A stretch of DNA of 64,000 bases from WHSO01 sp050485485 (GCA_050485485.1 JBJHBM010000001.1:62001-126000); one strand, 5' to 3'; shown: positions 25,907 to 36,229, counted from the first letter of the stretch. Made by a program: numbers and translations. Notes: generated by a model from the sequence alone, not told the origin.

Positions 25907-26794
25907 ATGACGGACGTTTCCACCACCATGAAGATGAAAGTGACGCCGCTCACGCCGGCCATCGGCGCCGAGATCACCGGCATCGACGTCCGCCATGCGG
26001 ACAAGGACATGGTCGCCGCCGTCAACCGGGCGCTGCTCGACCATCTCGTGATCGTCATCCGCGACCAGGACCTCTCGCCGCCGGAGCAGATCGCCTTCAC
26101 CCGCAACTGGGGCGATCTCGTGCGCCGCATCGCGACCGACTTCCTGCACCCGGAGCATCCCGACGTGCTGGTGCTGTCCAACCGCGTCGTGGACGGCAAG
26201 ATGCAGGGCGCCACGGCCGCCTATGCCGGCTTCACCTGGCACGCCGACCTCACCTATGCCGAGCGGCCCAGCCTGGGTTCCATGCTGCACGCGCTCGAGG
26301 TGCCGGAGGAGGGCGGCGACACGGCCTTCGCCAACATGTATCTCGCCTACGAGACGCTGCCGGAAGCGACGAAGCGGAGGATCGACGGCCTCAAGGCGCT
26401 GCACATCCGCGACCGGCGCAAGAACCCGCGGGCCCAGATCACGAAGAAGGACGGCTTCAGGCACGACATCGACAAGTACTTCGACATCCCCGCGCCCGAT
26501 TCCGTCCATCCGGTCGTGACGACGCACCCGGAGACCGGGCGCAAGGTGCTGTTCGTCAATCCGCGCTTCGCCGTCGCTATCGAGAACATGGACGACAGGG
26601 AAGCGCAGCCGCTCCTCGACGAGCTGTTCGAGCACCAGAAGAGGCCGGAATTCATCTACCGCCACAAGTGGCGCAAGGGCGATCTCGTGTTCTGGGACAA
26701 CCGCTGCACGATCCACCTTGCCTGCGGCGGAATCAAGCCGCCGGGAATCCGGCATCTGCACCGCACCTCGATCGCGGGCCCGGTGCCGTCCTGA
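25907..26794 (+). CDS. TauD/TfdA-family Fe(II)/2-oxoglutarate dioxygenase
   Basis: A 295-residue member of the family that hydroxylates or cleaves taurine, 2,4-D and related acids. The iron facial triad is H112 and D114 (FTWHADLTY) with H270 (NRCTIHLACG); the 2-oxoglutarate-binding Arg is in RHLHRTS. The start at 25907 follows GGGAAGGAAGG. Substrate cannot be read from sequence. Stands alone on the plus strand between the thiolase pair and a small VOC gene. Confidence 0.82.
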   Translation: MTDVSTTMKMKVTPLTPAIGAEITGIDVRHADKDMVAAVNRALLDHLVIVIRDQDLSPPEQIAFTRNWGDLVRRIATDFLHPEHPDVLVLSNRVVDGKMQGATAAYAGFTWHADLTYAERPSLGSMLHALEVPEEGGDTAFANMYLAYETLPEATKRRIDGLKALHIRDRRKNPRAQITKKDGFRHDIDKYFDIPAPDSVHPVVTTHPETGRKVLFVNPRFAVAIENMDDREAQPLLDELFEHQKRPEFIYRHKWRKGDLVFWDNRCTIHLACGGIKPPGIRHLHRTSIAGPVPS

Positions 26795-26877
26795 TCGCCA
26801 CACCCGCCGCCGCGGTTGCGCGGCGCCGGCTTTGGGCGCACGATTAGAGAACAACCAGAACGACAGGAGAGGCGGCG

Positions 26878-27198
26878 GTGGACAAGCTGCGTCATATCTC
26901 GATGGCCGTGCCCGACGTGGAAGCGGCGGCGGCCTTCTACGAAAAGACCTTCGGCATGGAGCGGGTCAAGGCGGGAAGCAAGAACATCTGCCTGTCCGAC
27001 GGCACCATCAACCTGACCCTCACGCCGCCGGTAGACGGCAAGGTCGGCATCGACCACCTGGGCTTCGTCGTCGCCGACAAGGAGAAGGCGGCCGAGGCGA
27101 TCCGCGCCAACGGCGGCCGCGCCGAGGGCACCAAGTGCTGGGACGCCAACGGCATCATGGTCAACGTCGCGGACAAGTACTGGGTGGGCTCGAAATAG
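26878..27198 (+). CDS. VOC-superfamily (glyoxalase/dioxygenase-fold) small protein
   Basis: A 106-residue single-module VOC protein: LRHISMAVPDVEAAAAFYEK at the start and GIDHLGFVVADKEKA in the second half. Start codon is GTG behind AGGAGAGGCGGCG. Single VOC modules usually dimerise to build a metal site. It could be a lyase, isomerase or thiol-transfer enzyme; nothing in the sequence fixes which. Confidence 0.7.
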   Translation: MDKLRHISMAVPDVEAAAAFYEKTFGMERVKAGSKNICLSDGTINLTLTPPVDGKVGIDHLGFVVADKEKAAEAIRANGGRAEGTKCWDANGIMVNVADKYWVGSK

Positions 27199-27211
27199 GC
27201 CCGCCCGCGCG

Positions 27212-27847
27212 TCAGGCGCCGCCGCGCGGCGGGTAGAGGCCGGCGCGCGCCAGCGCGCGGTCGTGGACGCGGGCGAGGCTCAGCAGCGCCGTCACGGCGC
27301 CCACCAGCGCGAGGAACATGTCCCACTGGGTGTCCCACGGGTCGCCCTGGGTCGCGAGGAAGGCCTCGGCCTCGGCGCCGGCGAGCAGCGCGACCCACCA
27401 TTCCAGCATCTCGAAGAAGGCGCTGAAGGCGAGGCAGAAGGCGCCGCTCACCCAGAACAGCCAGCCGCCGCGCCCGAGCGGCGAGCACCGGAGCAGGATC
27501 TCGCGCGCGAGGATCGCCGGGATGAACCCTTGCGCAAAATGGCCGAGCCGGTCGTAGTGGTTGCGCGCGAGGTCGAACCACTCCTGGAACATGAAGCCGA
27601 GCGGCACCCGCGCGTAGGTGTAGTGCGCGCCGATCATCAGGATGATGGCGTGGATCAGGATCAGCCGGTAGAGCAGGGGCGTCAGCGGAAAGCGCGTCCG
27701 CGTGGCGAACAGCAGCGGCAGCGCGATCAGCACCGGCGCGACCTCCAGCCACCACGTGAGGCGGTCGTGCGGATCGATGCCGGACCACACGAACACCGCC
27801 GCCCCGATCAGGAGGAGGACGGCGGCTTCGGCGCGGCTGAGGGTCAT
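27212..27847 (-). CDS. DUF2238 (YjdF-type) inner-membrane protein
   Basis: A 211-residue membrane protein with about six hydrophobic segments (for example AAVLLLIGAAVFVWSGI and LILIHAIILMIGAHYTYA). The conserved GHYTYA-like segment, RNHYDRLGHFAQGF and FEMLEWW are characteristic of the DUF2238 family, whose function is not known. It lies 7 bases behind the enoyl-CoA hydratase gene, so it is the last gene of the FadB operon. Confidence 0.75.
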   Translation of the reverse strand: MTLSRAEAAVLLLIGAAVFVWSGIDPHDRLTWWLEVAPVLIALPLLFATRTRFPLTPLLYRLILIHAIILMIGAHYTYARVPLGFMFQEWFDLARNHYDRLGHFAQGFIPAILAREILLRCSPLGRGGWLFWVSGAFCLAFSAFFEMLEWWVALLAGAEAEAFLATQGDPWDTQWDMFLALVGAVTALLSLARVHDRALARAGLYPPRGGA

Positions 27848-27854
27848 GGGATGC

Positions 27855-28622
27855 CTAGCGCCGGGTGAAGTCGGGCGGGCGCTTCTCGCGGAAGGCGGCG
27901 GCGCCTTCCTGGTGCTCGGCGTGCGGGAAGCGGTCGCGCTGCTGGGCGGCCTCGGCGGCGAGCGCCGCGCGCAGCCCGTCGAGGCCCGCGAGCATCCGCT
28001 TGACGGCGGCGACGGCCTCGGGTGGGGCGTCGGTGAAGGCCGCGGCTTCGGCCACGGCGCGGGCGCGGGCCCCGCCTTCGGGGACGAGCGCGTCGGCGAG
28101 GCCGATGGCGAGCGCCTCCGGTCCCTCGACCACGGCACGCGAGAGGATCAGCCGCTTCGCCCGCGCGGGCCCGACGCGGCGCGCGAGCGTGACGGAGAGT
28201 CCCCAGTCGGGGCCGAGCGCGAGCCTCAGGAACGAGAAGGTGAACTTCGCGGTCGTCTCCGCCACCACGATGTCGGCGAGGCAGGCGAGGCTCACCCCGG
28301 CACCGGCCGCATGGCCGGCGACGGCGGCGACGACGGGCTTGGGGAAGGCGGCGACCATCTCGGCGGTGCGTGCCACGTCGTTCATGCGGGCATCGATCTT
28401 CCCGAGGTCGGTTTCCCCCATGGTGCGGACGTCGCCGCCCGCGCAGAAGTTTCCGCCCGCGCCGGCGACGACGACGGCACGGACGTGGGCGTCGGCGGCG
28501 AGCGTCTCCAGCGCGTCGCGCAGCTCGACGCGCATCTCGGCGGTGAGGGCGTTGCGGATGCGGGGCTCGTCGAGGACGAGGACGGCGACGTCGCCCGGCT
28601 CGCGCTCGATCCGGATGCCCAC
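27855..28622 (-). CDS. Enoyl-CoA hydratase/isomerase (crotonase family)
   Basis: A 255-residue crotonase. Oxyanion-hole motifs are GNFCAGGDVRTMG and GHAAGAGVSLACLADIV; the glutamate position that usually follows as catalytic acid is in the LGPDWGLS segment, where the canonical Glu is replaced by Asp/Trp, so hydratase activity is uncertain. Start is GTG at 28622, 5 bases after the FadB-type stop codon. Probably part of beta-oxidation of the ring-opened CoA ester or of fatty acids. Confidence 0.8.
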   Translation of the reverse strand: MGIRIEREPGDVAVLVLDEPRIRNALTAEMRVELRDALETLAADAHVRAVVVAGAGGNFCAGGDVRTMGETDLGKIDARMNDVARTAEMVAAFPKPVVAAVAGHAAGAGVSLACLADIVVAETTAKFTFSFLRLALGPDWGLSVTLARRVGPARAKRLILSRAVVEGPEALAIGLADALVPEGGARARAVAEAAAFTDAPPEAVAAVKRMLAGLDGLRAALAAEAAQQRDRFPHAEHQEGAAAFREKRPPDFTRR

Positions 28623-28627
28623 GGCGA

Positions 28628-30721
28628 CTACCGGTCGAGGTCGGCGAAGGTCTTGCCCTCCGCCACCAGCCGCGCGAGCAGGTGCGACGGCTGCCAGAAG
28701 TACGCGTCCTGCTTCGCCAGCACCTTGATGCCGTCGAGCACGCGGCCGAGCCCCATGATGTCGGCGGTGCAGAGCGGCCCGCCGCGCCAGCGCGGATAGC
28801 CGTAGCCGAACACCTCCACCATATCCACATCGAGTGGACGCGCGGCGATCTTCTCGTCCACGATGCGCGCGCCCTCGTTGATCATGGCGTAGAGGATGCG
28901 GTTCTGGATCTCCTCGGCGGCGAAGGAACGGCGCGCGATGCCCTTGCGCGCGGATTCGGCGAGCACGATCTTCTCCACCTCCGGGTTCGGCTGCGCCTTG
29001 CCGTTCTCGTAGACGTACCAGCCGCGCCCGGTCTTCTGGCCGAACCAGCCCTTCTCGCAGATCCTGTCGGCGATCTCGACGTAGCGCTCGCGCGGATCGC
29101 GCGTCGCGGCGGTGCGCTTGCGCTGGGCCCAGGCGATGTCGAGCCCGGCGAGGTCCATCACCCGGAACGGGCCCATCGGCAGGCCGAAGGCCTCCATCGC
29201 CTTGTCCACCTCCCACGGCAGGGCGCCGTCCTCGATCATGTAGTCGGCCTGCTTGCGCGTCCTGGCGAGGATGCGGTTGCCGATGAAGCCGTCGCACACG
29301 CCCGACAGCACGCCGACCTTGCCGAGCTTCTTCGCCAGCTCGAAGCCGGTCGCCACCACGTCGTCGCCGGTTTTGGCGGGGCGCACGATCTCGAGCAGGC
29401 GCATGACGTGGGCGGGCGAGAAGAAGTGGAGTCCGATCACGTCCTCGGGCCGGCCGGTCGCGGCGGCGATCTCGTTGATGTCGAGGTAGGAGGTATTGGT
29501 GGCGAGCACGGCGCCGGGCCGCATCGCGGCATCGAGGCGCGCGAACACCGACTTCTTCACCTCCATGTCCTCGAACACCGCTTCGACCACGAGGTCGGTC
29601 CCGGCGAGGGCGCCATAGTCGAGGCTCGGCGCGAGCCGTTCCATGTGCTCGGCCTTGCCCTCCGCGGAGAGGCGGCCGCGCGAGACGAACCCGTCGAGGT
29701 TCTTCTCGACGTTGACCTCGGCGCGCTCGAGCGCGGCGTCGTCGGCCTCGACGATGGTGACGGGAAGCCCCGCGCGCAGCAGCGCCACCGCGATGCCGGC
29801 GCCCATGGTGCCGCCGCCGATCACGGCGACGCGCTCGATCTTGCGGGGGCGGGCGTTCTCGAGGCCCGGCACCTTGCTCACGGCGCGCTCGGCGAAGAAC
29901 ACATGGCGCAGCGCCTTGGCCTGGTCGGAGGCGCGCAGCTCCTGGAAGATCTCGCGCTCGCGCTTCATGCCCTCGGCGTAGGGCAGGGCGACGGCGGCCT
30001 CGACCGCCTCCAGCGCGCGCAGCGGGCTGTCCTGGCCGCGCGCCGCGCGGGCGAGCCTGGCCCGCTCGGTCTCGAAGAACTTGGGGTCCTTGGGCGCGGG
30101 CGCCGGCATCTCGGAGATGCGCGGCAGCGACGCGCCCGCGCGCGCGGTCACGAACTCCCTGGCGCTGGCGAGCAGGTCGCCTTCGGCGACGAGGTCCACC
30201 ATGCCCGAATCCAGGGCCTCGCGCGCGCCCACCTGGCGTCCGGTCGCGATCAGCTCGGCGGCCTTCTCCACGCCCGCGATGCGCGGCAGGCGCTGGGTAC
30301 CGCCCGCGCCCGGGATGATGCCCAGGTTGACCTCCGGGAAGCCGACGCGCGCGCGCGCGTCCATCACGCGGTAGTGGCAGGCGAGCGCGATCTCGAACCC
30401 GCCGCCGAGCGCAACCCCGTGGATCGCGGCCGCGACCGGCTTGTCGCAGCCCTCGATGGCGGCAATCACCTCGGGCAGGGACGGCGGCTGCGGCGGCTTG
30501 CCGAACTCGCGCACGTCGGCGCCGGCGATGAACACGTTGCCGGCGCCCCGGATCACGGCGGCCTCGACGGCAGGATCGGACGATATCCCGGCGACGGCGT
30601 CGAGAAGGCCCTGGCGCACCGCCTGGGAGATCGCGTTGACCGGAGGGTTTGCGACGGTGACGACCGCGATTCCCTCCTCGATGGCGACCGTGACCGCCGC
30701 GTCGCTTGCTGCTTCCGTCAT
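28628..30721 (-). CDS. Bifunctional enoyl-CoA hydratase / 3-hydroxyacyl-CoA dehydrogenase (FadB/FadJ type)
   Basis: A 697-residue fusion. The N-terminal crotonase domain (about 1-190) has GNVFIAGADVREFG and HGVALGGGFEIALACHYR with the catalytic segment GIIPGAGGTQRLPR. The dehydrogenase half has the NAD motif VAVIGGGTMGAGIAVALLR (about residue 297) and FFSPAHVM, VGVLSGVCDGFIGNR. It would hydrate and oxidise enoyl-CoA intermediates such as 2,3-dehydroadipyl-CoA formed after BoxD, or serve general beta-oxidation. First gene of a three-gene operon; divergent from the DUF4863 gene. Confidence 0.88.
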   Translation of the reverse strand: MTEAASDAAVTVAIEEGIAVVTVANPPVNAISQAVRQGLLDAVAGISSDPAVEAAVIRGAGNVFIAGADVREFGKPPQPPSLPEVIAAIEGCDKPVAAAIHGVALGGGFEIALACHYRVMDARARVGFPEVNLGIIPGAGGTQRLPRIAGVEKAAELIATGRQVGAREALDSGMVDLVAEGDLLASAREFVTARAGASLPRISEMPAPAPKDPKFFETERARLARAARGQDSPLRALEAVEAAVALPYAEGMKREREIFQELRASDQAKALRHVFFAERAVSKVPGLENARPRKIERVAVIGGGTMGAGIAVALLRAGLPVTIVEADDAALERAEVNVEKNLDGFVSRGRLSAEGKAEHMERLAPSLDYGALAGTDLVVEAVFEDMEVKKSVFARLDAAMRPGAVLATNTSYLDINEIAAATGRPEDVIGLHFFSPAHVMRLLEIVRPAKTGDDVVATGFELAKKLGKVGVLSGVCDGFIGNRILARTRKQADYMIEDGALPWEVDKAMEAFGLPMGPFRVMDLAGLDIAWAQRKRTAATRDPRERYVEIADRICEKGWFGQKTGRGWYVYENGKAQPNPEVEKIVLAESARKGIARRSFAAEEIQNRILYAMINEGARIVDEKIAARPLDVDMVEVFGYGYPRWRGGPLCTADIMGLGRVLDGIKVLAKQDAYFWQPSHLLARLVAEGKTFADLDR

Positions 30722-30852
30722 GTCCCTACCGCTGTTGTAAACCTTCTTGTGACGACGTCCGGGCCTCGCGTCCCGGCATTTGCATTTGCGGGCCTTGCGT
30801 CCCGGCGGGTCCCATCCATATCAACGGGCGCGCGCCGCCGCAAGCCGCGCCC

Positions 30853-30880
30853 TTCACGCGCGGCGCAGGCGCACTATAAT
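30853..30880 (+). promoter_or_regulatory. Predicted promoter of the DUF4863 gene
   Basis: TTCACG (30853-30858), a 16-base spacer and a perfect TATAAT (30875-30880). The start codon chosen for the gene is 50 bases downstream of the -10. Confidence 0.5.
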
Positions 30881-30930
30881 CGGGGCAGATCAATCTGCGC
30901 GCCACAGGTCGCATGTCCAGGGGAGCACCG

Positions 30931-31398
30931 ATGAGCAAGGCCGACTTCGAAGAACGCATGACCCGGATCGCGAACGCCATCGCCGACCGTCCCGTGGACG
31001 CGGCGCTGGCGCGTTTCCTCAACGAGACCTTCGCCGCCGACGGGGCGGAGTTCAAGGCGGTCGAGGCGCTGTGCCGGGAGGGGGAGAAGAACGGCTGGTT
31101 GTGCGAGCGCGAGGCGGGCGGCATCCGGTTCGGGCGCGTCGTCAAGCCGGGCGGCGTCGCTGGCAGGTTCTCCGTCGACGTGGTGCGCATGAACAACGTC
31201 AAGGGGCCGCACCATATCCACCCCAACGGCGAGATCGGCATGATCATGCCGATCTCGGGCGCGCCCCGGTTCGACGGGGTGGGGCGCGGCTGGTACGTCG
31301 ATCCGCCGGGCTCCGACCACTGGCCCACGGTCGAGGGCGGCGAGGCCTACGTCCTCTACCTGCTGCCGGACGGCAAGATCGAGTTCACCGGGAAGTAG
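30931..31398 (+). CDS. DUF4863 / PnbB-like protein
   Basis: A 155-residue protein of the DUF4863 family, in which p-hydroxylaminobenzoate lyase (PnbB) is, as I recall, the studied member. Cupin-like stretches: HHIHPNGEIGMIMPISG and GSDHWPTVEGGEAYVLYLLP, giving candidate His ligands. The ATG at 30931 is chosen over 30913 because it follows AGGGGAG at ideal spacing. Its last 14 bases overlap the convergent Rrf2 gene. Neighbourhood to boxC/boxB suggests a role with benzoyl-CoA metabolism rather than nitro-aromatics (inference). Confidence 0.65.
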   Translation: MSKADFEERMTRIANAIADRPVDAALARFLNETFAADGAEFKAVEALCREGEKNGWLCEREAGGIRFGRVVKPGGVAGRFSVDVVRMNNVKGPHHIHPNGEIGMIMPISGAPRFDGVGRGWYVDPPGSDHWPTVEGGEAYVLYLLPDGKIEFTGK

Positions 31399-31849
31399 TG
31401 TCGGCATCCGCTTCCGCAACCGTGCCCGTACTCGCATCGGGCCTGGAGCGTTCCAGCGACTTCAGCAGGGTGGCGAGGCTGATCGACTTCAGCGTCGCCA
31501 CCGCGATCGCGTCGATCTCCCCGGTCACGCGCGCCAGCGCGCGGCCGATGTCGGTGTCGCGCACCTCCGGCGGCAGGTCGGGGGCGTCGGCGTCGATGTC
31601 GCCGAACAGGCTGATCACGTCGTAGAGCGAGATACGCTTGACGTTGCCGGTGAAGCGGTAGCCGCCGCCCGCGCCGCGTACCGCTTCGACCAGGCCGGCG
31701 CGGCCCATGTCGCGCAGCACTTTGGCGAGATGGTTGGCGGAGATGCCGTAGGTTTCCGCGATTTCGGCGACCGAAACCTGACGCGCGGGGTCGCGCGCGA
31801 GTTCGAGCGCGGCCAGGAGCCCGAACAGGGTCGCCTTCTGCAGCTTCAC
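31385..31849 (-). CDS. Rrf2-family transcription regulator without cysteines
   Basis: A 154-residue Rrf2 regulator: winged helix with SVAEIAETYGISANHLAKVL and GRAGLVEAVRGAGGGYRFTG, then a dimerisation helix. Rrf2 proteins such as IscR and NsrR often bind an Fe-S cluster through three cysteines, but this one contains no cysteine at all, so it must sense something else or act by another ligand set. Start is GTG at 31849, overlapping the GNAT stop codon (GTGA). Possible regulator of the adjacent box genes. Confidence 0.78.
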   Translation of the reverse strand: MKLQKATLFGLLAALELARDPARQVSVAEIAETYGISANHLAKVLRDMGRAGLVEAVRGAGGGYRFTGNVKRISLYDVISLFGDIDADAPDLPPEVRDTDIGRALARVTGEIDAIAVATLKSISLATLLKSLERSRPDASTGTVAEADADTTSR

Positions 31850-32367
31850 CGGCGCGGTCCCTGCGCATGCTCCTGCCCGAGCGGCATCTCGAGCTGGATG
31901 AACGGCCCGCCCGTCATGCCCTGGCTGCGGAAGAACGCCATGTTGAGGGCGTCGTCGCGTGCCAGCATGGTGCGCACCGTGGACATGCCGTTGGCGTGCA
32001 TCGTCCGGCAGATCGCGTCGAACAGGCGCGTGCCGATGCCGCCCTGGCGGTGCGCCGGGTCGACGCCGATCGCGAATACCCAGCCGCACGGCGGCGAGCC
32101 GAACTCCCAGGCGCGCTCCTCGCCGATGATGAAGCCGACCACACGGCCGCCCGCCTCCGCGACCAGGAAGTGGCGCTGGCGGTGAGCGCCGTAGCGCGTG
32201 AAGGCGCGGCGCCAGTAGTCGGGCTTGGGAAGGCCGGTGATCGCCGCGTCTATGGCGCTGACGGCGGCGACGTCCTCCGCGCCGGCGGTGCGTATCGTGG
32301 CGGGGGGCGGAGCTTTCTGCGGCCCGGAGGCTTCGGGATCGGGGGAGTCGGACATCCGTGCGACCAT
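31846..32367 (-). CDS. GNAT-family N-acetyltransferase
   Basis: A 173-residue GNAT enzyme with the acetyl-CoA binding motif A in VFAIGVDPAHRQGGIGTRL (Q/R-x-x-G-x-G/A form) and a C-terminal FFRSQGMTGGPFIQLE. Substrate unknown. Translationally coupled to the Rrf2 regulator downstream, and divergent from boxC; the pair may form a control unit for the box genes. An internal ATG at 32352 is an alternative start. Confidence 0.75.
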   Translation of the reverse strand: MVARMSDSPDPEASGPQKAPPPATIRTAGAEDVAAVSAIDAAITGLPKPDYWRRAFTRYGAHRQRHFLVAEAGGRVVGFIIGEERAWEFGSPPCGWVFAIGVDPAHRQGGIGTRLFDAICRTMHANGMSTVRTMLARDDALNMAFFRSQGMTGGPFIQLEMPLGQEHAQGPRR

Positions 32368-32640
32368 CGTGGCGCCTCTCGCGTGGTGCCTTTCGTGCTT
32401 CGCCGGAACGGCGAGAGCCCTCGGTTTTCGTCGCCTTCCGTTTCGGCCTTGACAGATTGGCCTTCCATGCCTTACTTGTAAATAGGTATTACAGTACTTA
32501 ATTGCGTTTTTAGTCTCCGCACGATGCGGGCACGCTTCAAACGCAACCCGGAACAGGGCTAGGCTTAGCTCTCAGCGACCCGGCAAGAGGCAACGGCCGA
32601 ACAAGACGGCCAGCAACCAGACTACGGCAGGTGGAGACCC
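32368..32640. promoter_or_regulatory. Divergent regulatory region upstream of boxC
   Basis: Spacer of 273 bases between the divergent GNAT gene and boxC. It contains an AT-rich block (about 32470-32515, with TTGTAAATAGG) that stands out from the high-GC surroundings and a TTGACA at 32449 without a well-placed -10. boxC has a good AGGTGGAG ribosome site. Exact promoters not resolved. Confidence 0.4.
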
Positions 32641-34287
32641 ATGATCGATTTCAGGACCAGCCCCGAGAAATACAAGCACTGGAAGGTCAGCTATGACGGT
32701 CCGGTGGCGACCATCGCCATGGACGTGCGCGAGGACGGGGGCCTGAAGCCGGGCTATGCGCTCAAGCTCAACTCTTACGACCTGGGCGTGGACATCGAGC
32801 TCTACGACGCGGTCCAGCGGGTGCGCTTCGAGCATCCCGAGGTCGGCGCGGTGGTGCTGACCTCCGCCAAGGACAACGTGTTCTGCGCCGGGGCCAACAT
32901 CAAGATGCTGGGCCTCTCGGCGCACGCCGAGAAGGTCAACTTCTGCAAGTTCACCAACGAGACCCGCAACGGCATCGAGGACGCGAGCCTGTTCTCGGGC
33001 CAGACCTACCTGTGCGCGGTCAACGGCACCGCGGCTGGCGGCGGCTACGAGCTGGCGCTCGCCTGCGAGCACATCATGCTGGTGGACGACAACTCCTCCG
33101 CCGTGTCGCTGCCCGAGGTGCCGCTGCTCGCGGTGCTGCCGGGCACCGGCGGCCTTACCCGCGTGGTGGACAAGCGCATGGTGCGCCGCGACCACGCCGA
33201 CTTCTTCTGTACCCTCACCGAGGGCATCCGCGGCCAGCGCGCGCTCAACTGGAAGCTGGTGGACGAGATCGTGCCGAAGTCCAAGATGGCCGACACGGTC
33301 AAGGAGCGCGCCCGGGAATTCGCAGCGAAGTCCGACCGGCCGAAGGGCGCCAAGGGCATCAAGCTCGCCGAACTCAGGCGCGAGACCGCGGGCGACGCCG
33401 TCGTTTACGACCACGTCGCCGGCAAGATCGACCGCGCCCGCAACGCGATCGAGATTACGGTGCACGGCCCCAAGGAGGCGGTGCCCCAGGACGCCGCCGC
33501 GATCCATGCGCAAGGCGACAGGTTCTGGCCGCTCGCGGTGGCGCGCCAACTCGACGACCTGATCCTCCACCTGCGCACCAACGAGCCCCAGCTCGGCCTG
33601 TGGGTGCTCAAGACCCAGGGCGATTCCGACCTTGTGGCCAAGGCCGACGAGGCGCTTGCGAAGAACGCCGGGGACTGGCTGGTGCGCGAGATCACGCTCT
33701 ATCTCAAGCGCACCTTGAAGCGCATCGACGTCACCTCGCGCTCGATCATCACGCTGGTCGAGCCGGGCAGCTGCTTCGCCGGCCTGCTCGCCGAGCTGCT
33801 GCTGGTGGCCGACCGCAGCTTCATGCTCGACGGCACGCTCGAGGGCCACAACCAGCCCGCCAAGATCCGCCTCACCGGTGCCAACTTCGGCCCGTACCCG
33901 ATGGGCAACGGCCTCACCCGGCTGGAGACCCGCTTCCTCGGCGACAAGGCCGCCCTCGACGCGGTCAAGGCGGAGCAGGGCAAGGACATCGACGCTCGCC
34001 AAGCGGAGGAGCTCGGCCTCGTCACCTTCGCGCCCGACGACATCGACTGGGAGGACGAGGTCCGCATCGCCATCGAGGAGCGCGCCTCGCTGTCCCCCGA
34101 CGCGCTCACCGGCATGGAGGCGAGCTTGCGCTTCGCCGGCCCCGAAACCCTTGAAACCAAGATCTTCGGCCGCCTGTCCGCCTGGCAGAACTGGATATTC
34201 CAGCGTCCCAACGCGGTCGGCGCCGAAGGCGCGCTCAAGCTGTTCGGCACCGGCAAGCGCGCCGGCTTCGACATGAACCGCGTCTGA
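32641..34287 (+). CDS. boxC: 2,3-epoxybenzoyl-CoA dihydrolase
   Basis: BoxC, a 548-residue crotonase-family enzyme that opens 2,3-epoxybenzoyl-CoA with two waters to 3,4-dehydroadipyl-CoA semialdehyde and formate. Recognisable by its N-terminus (RTSPEKYKHWKVSYDGPVAT), the CAGANIKMLGLSAH oxyanion motif, NGTAAGGGYELALACEH, and a length near the family's 550 residues. A second crotonase-like half follows (VEPGSCFAGLLAELLLVADR). It leads a boxC-boxB operon with 47 bases between the genes. A cytoplasmic aerobic pathway. Confidence 0.95.
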   Translation: MIDFRTSPEKYKHWKVSYDGPVATIAMDVREDGGLKPGYALKLNSYDLGVDIELYDAVQRVRFEHPEVGAVVLTSAKDNVFCAGANIKMLGLSAHAEKVNFCKFTNETRNGIEDASLFSGQTYLCAVNGTAAGGGYELALACEHIMLVDDNSSAVSLPEVPLLAVLPGTGGLTRVVDKRMVRRDHADFFCTLTEGIRGQRALNWKLVDEIVPKSKMADTVKERAREFAAKSDRPKGAKGIKLAELRRETAGDAVVYDHVAGKIDRARNAIEITVHGPKEAVPQDAAAIHAQGDRFWPLAVARQLDDLILHLRTNEPQLGLWVLKTQGDSDLVAKADEALAKNAGDWLVREITLYLKRTLKRIDVTSRSIITLVEPGSCFAGLLAELLLVADRSFMLDGTLEGHNQPAKIRLTGANFGPYPMGNGLTRLETRFLGDKAALDAVKAEQGKDIDARQAEELGLVTFAPDDIDWEDEVRIAIEERASLSPDALTGMEASLRFAGPETLETKIFGRLSAWQNWIFQRPNAVGAEGALKLFGTGKRAGFDMNRV

Positions 34288-34334
34288 TCCAGGTCCAGCG
34301 CCCGACCACGACGACCCCCAGCAGGAGACTGCAC

Positions 34335-35762
<1,428 letters not shown>

Positions 35763-35783
35763 GCCTGCCGGGGGTCTATAGTC

Positions 35784-35818
35784 CGGGCGGCGTCCTCCGG
35801 GGCGCCGCCCGTCTTTTT
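35784..35818 (+). terminator. Terminator of the boxCB operon
   Basis: A 9-bp stem (CGGGCGGCG at 35784-35792, CGCCGCCCG at 35803-35811) followed by TCTTTTT, 22 bases after the boxB stop codon. Confidence 0.85.
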
Positions 35819-35844
35819 GCACAGGTTCGACCCACGAGGTTGCC

Positions 35845-36228
35845 ATGCGCCGCACCATGCTGATGTCCAAGCTGCACCGGGTCACCGTTACCCATTGCGA
35901 GCTCGACTACGAGGGCTCCTGCGCCATCGACGAAACGCTGCTGGAGGCCGCCGACATCCGCCCCTACCAGGCCATCGACATCTACAACGTCACCAACGGC
36001 GAGCGGTTCTCGACCTACGCTATCCGGGGCGAGCGGGACAGCGGCATGATCTCGCTCAACGGCGCGGCCGCGCGCAAGGCGCAGGTGGGGGACATCCTGA
36101 TCGTCGCGGCCTACGCCGGCTTCGAGGAGGCGGAGCTGGCGGACTTCGCCCCGCGTCTCGTCTACGTGGACGCGCGCAACCGCATCCGCGACGCGCGCGG
36201 CGCGATCCCGCTCCAGCGCCGCGCCTGA
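35845..36228 (+). CDS. panD: Aspartate 1-decarboxylase proenzyme
   Basis: PanD makes beta-alanine for pantothenate and so for coenzyme A. The 127-residue chain has the N-terminal SKLHRVTVTHCELDYEGSC with the Gly-Ser self-cleavage site (YEGS) that generates the pyruvoyl group, then YQAIDIYNVTNGERFSTYAI and NGAAARKAQVGD. Length matches the family. It ends one base from the stop of the convergent ring-hydrolase gene. Its place among CoA-ester catabolic genes may help meet CoA demand (inference). Confidence 0.92.
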   Translation: MRRTMLMSKLHRVTVTHCELDYEGSCAIDETLLEAADIRPYQAIDIYNVTNGERFSTYAIRGERDSGMISLNGAAARKAQVGDILIVAAYAGFEEAELADFAPRLVYVDARNRIRDARGAIPLQRRA

Positions 36229-36229
36229 G

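Noticed and set aside
27855..29297. Longer start for the enoyl-CoA hydratase running through the FadB-type gene
   Set aside because: The upstream part is an out-of-frame translation of the FadB-type gene; the GTG at 28622 gives the normal crotonase length.
32449..32477. TTGACA upstream of boxC as a complete promoter
   Set aside because: The -35 hexamer is perfect, but no acceptable -10 lies 16-18 bases downstream, so a full promoter was not called.
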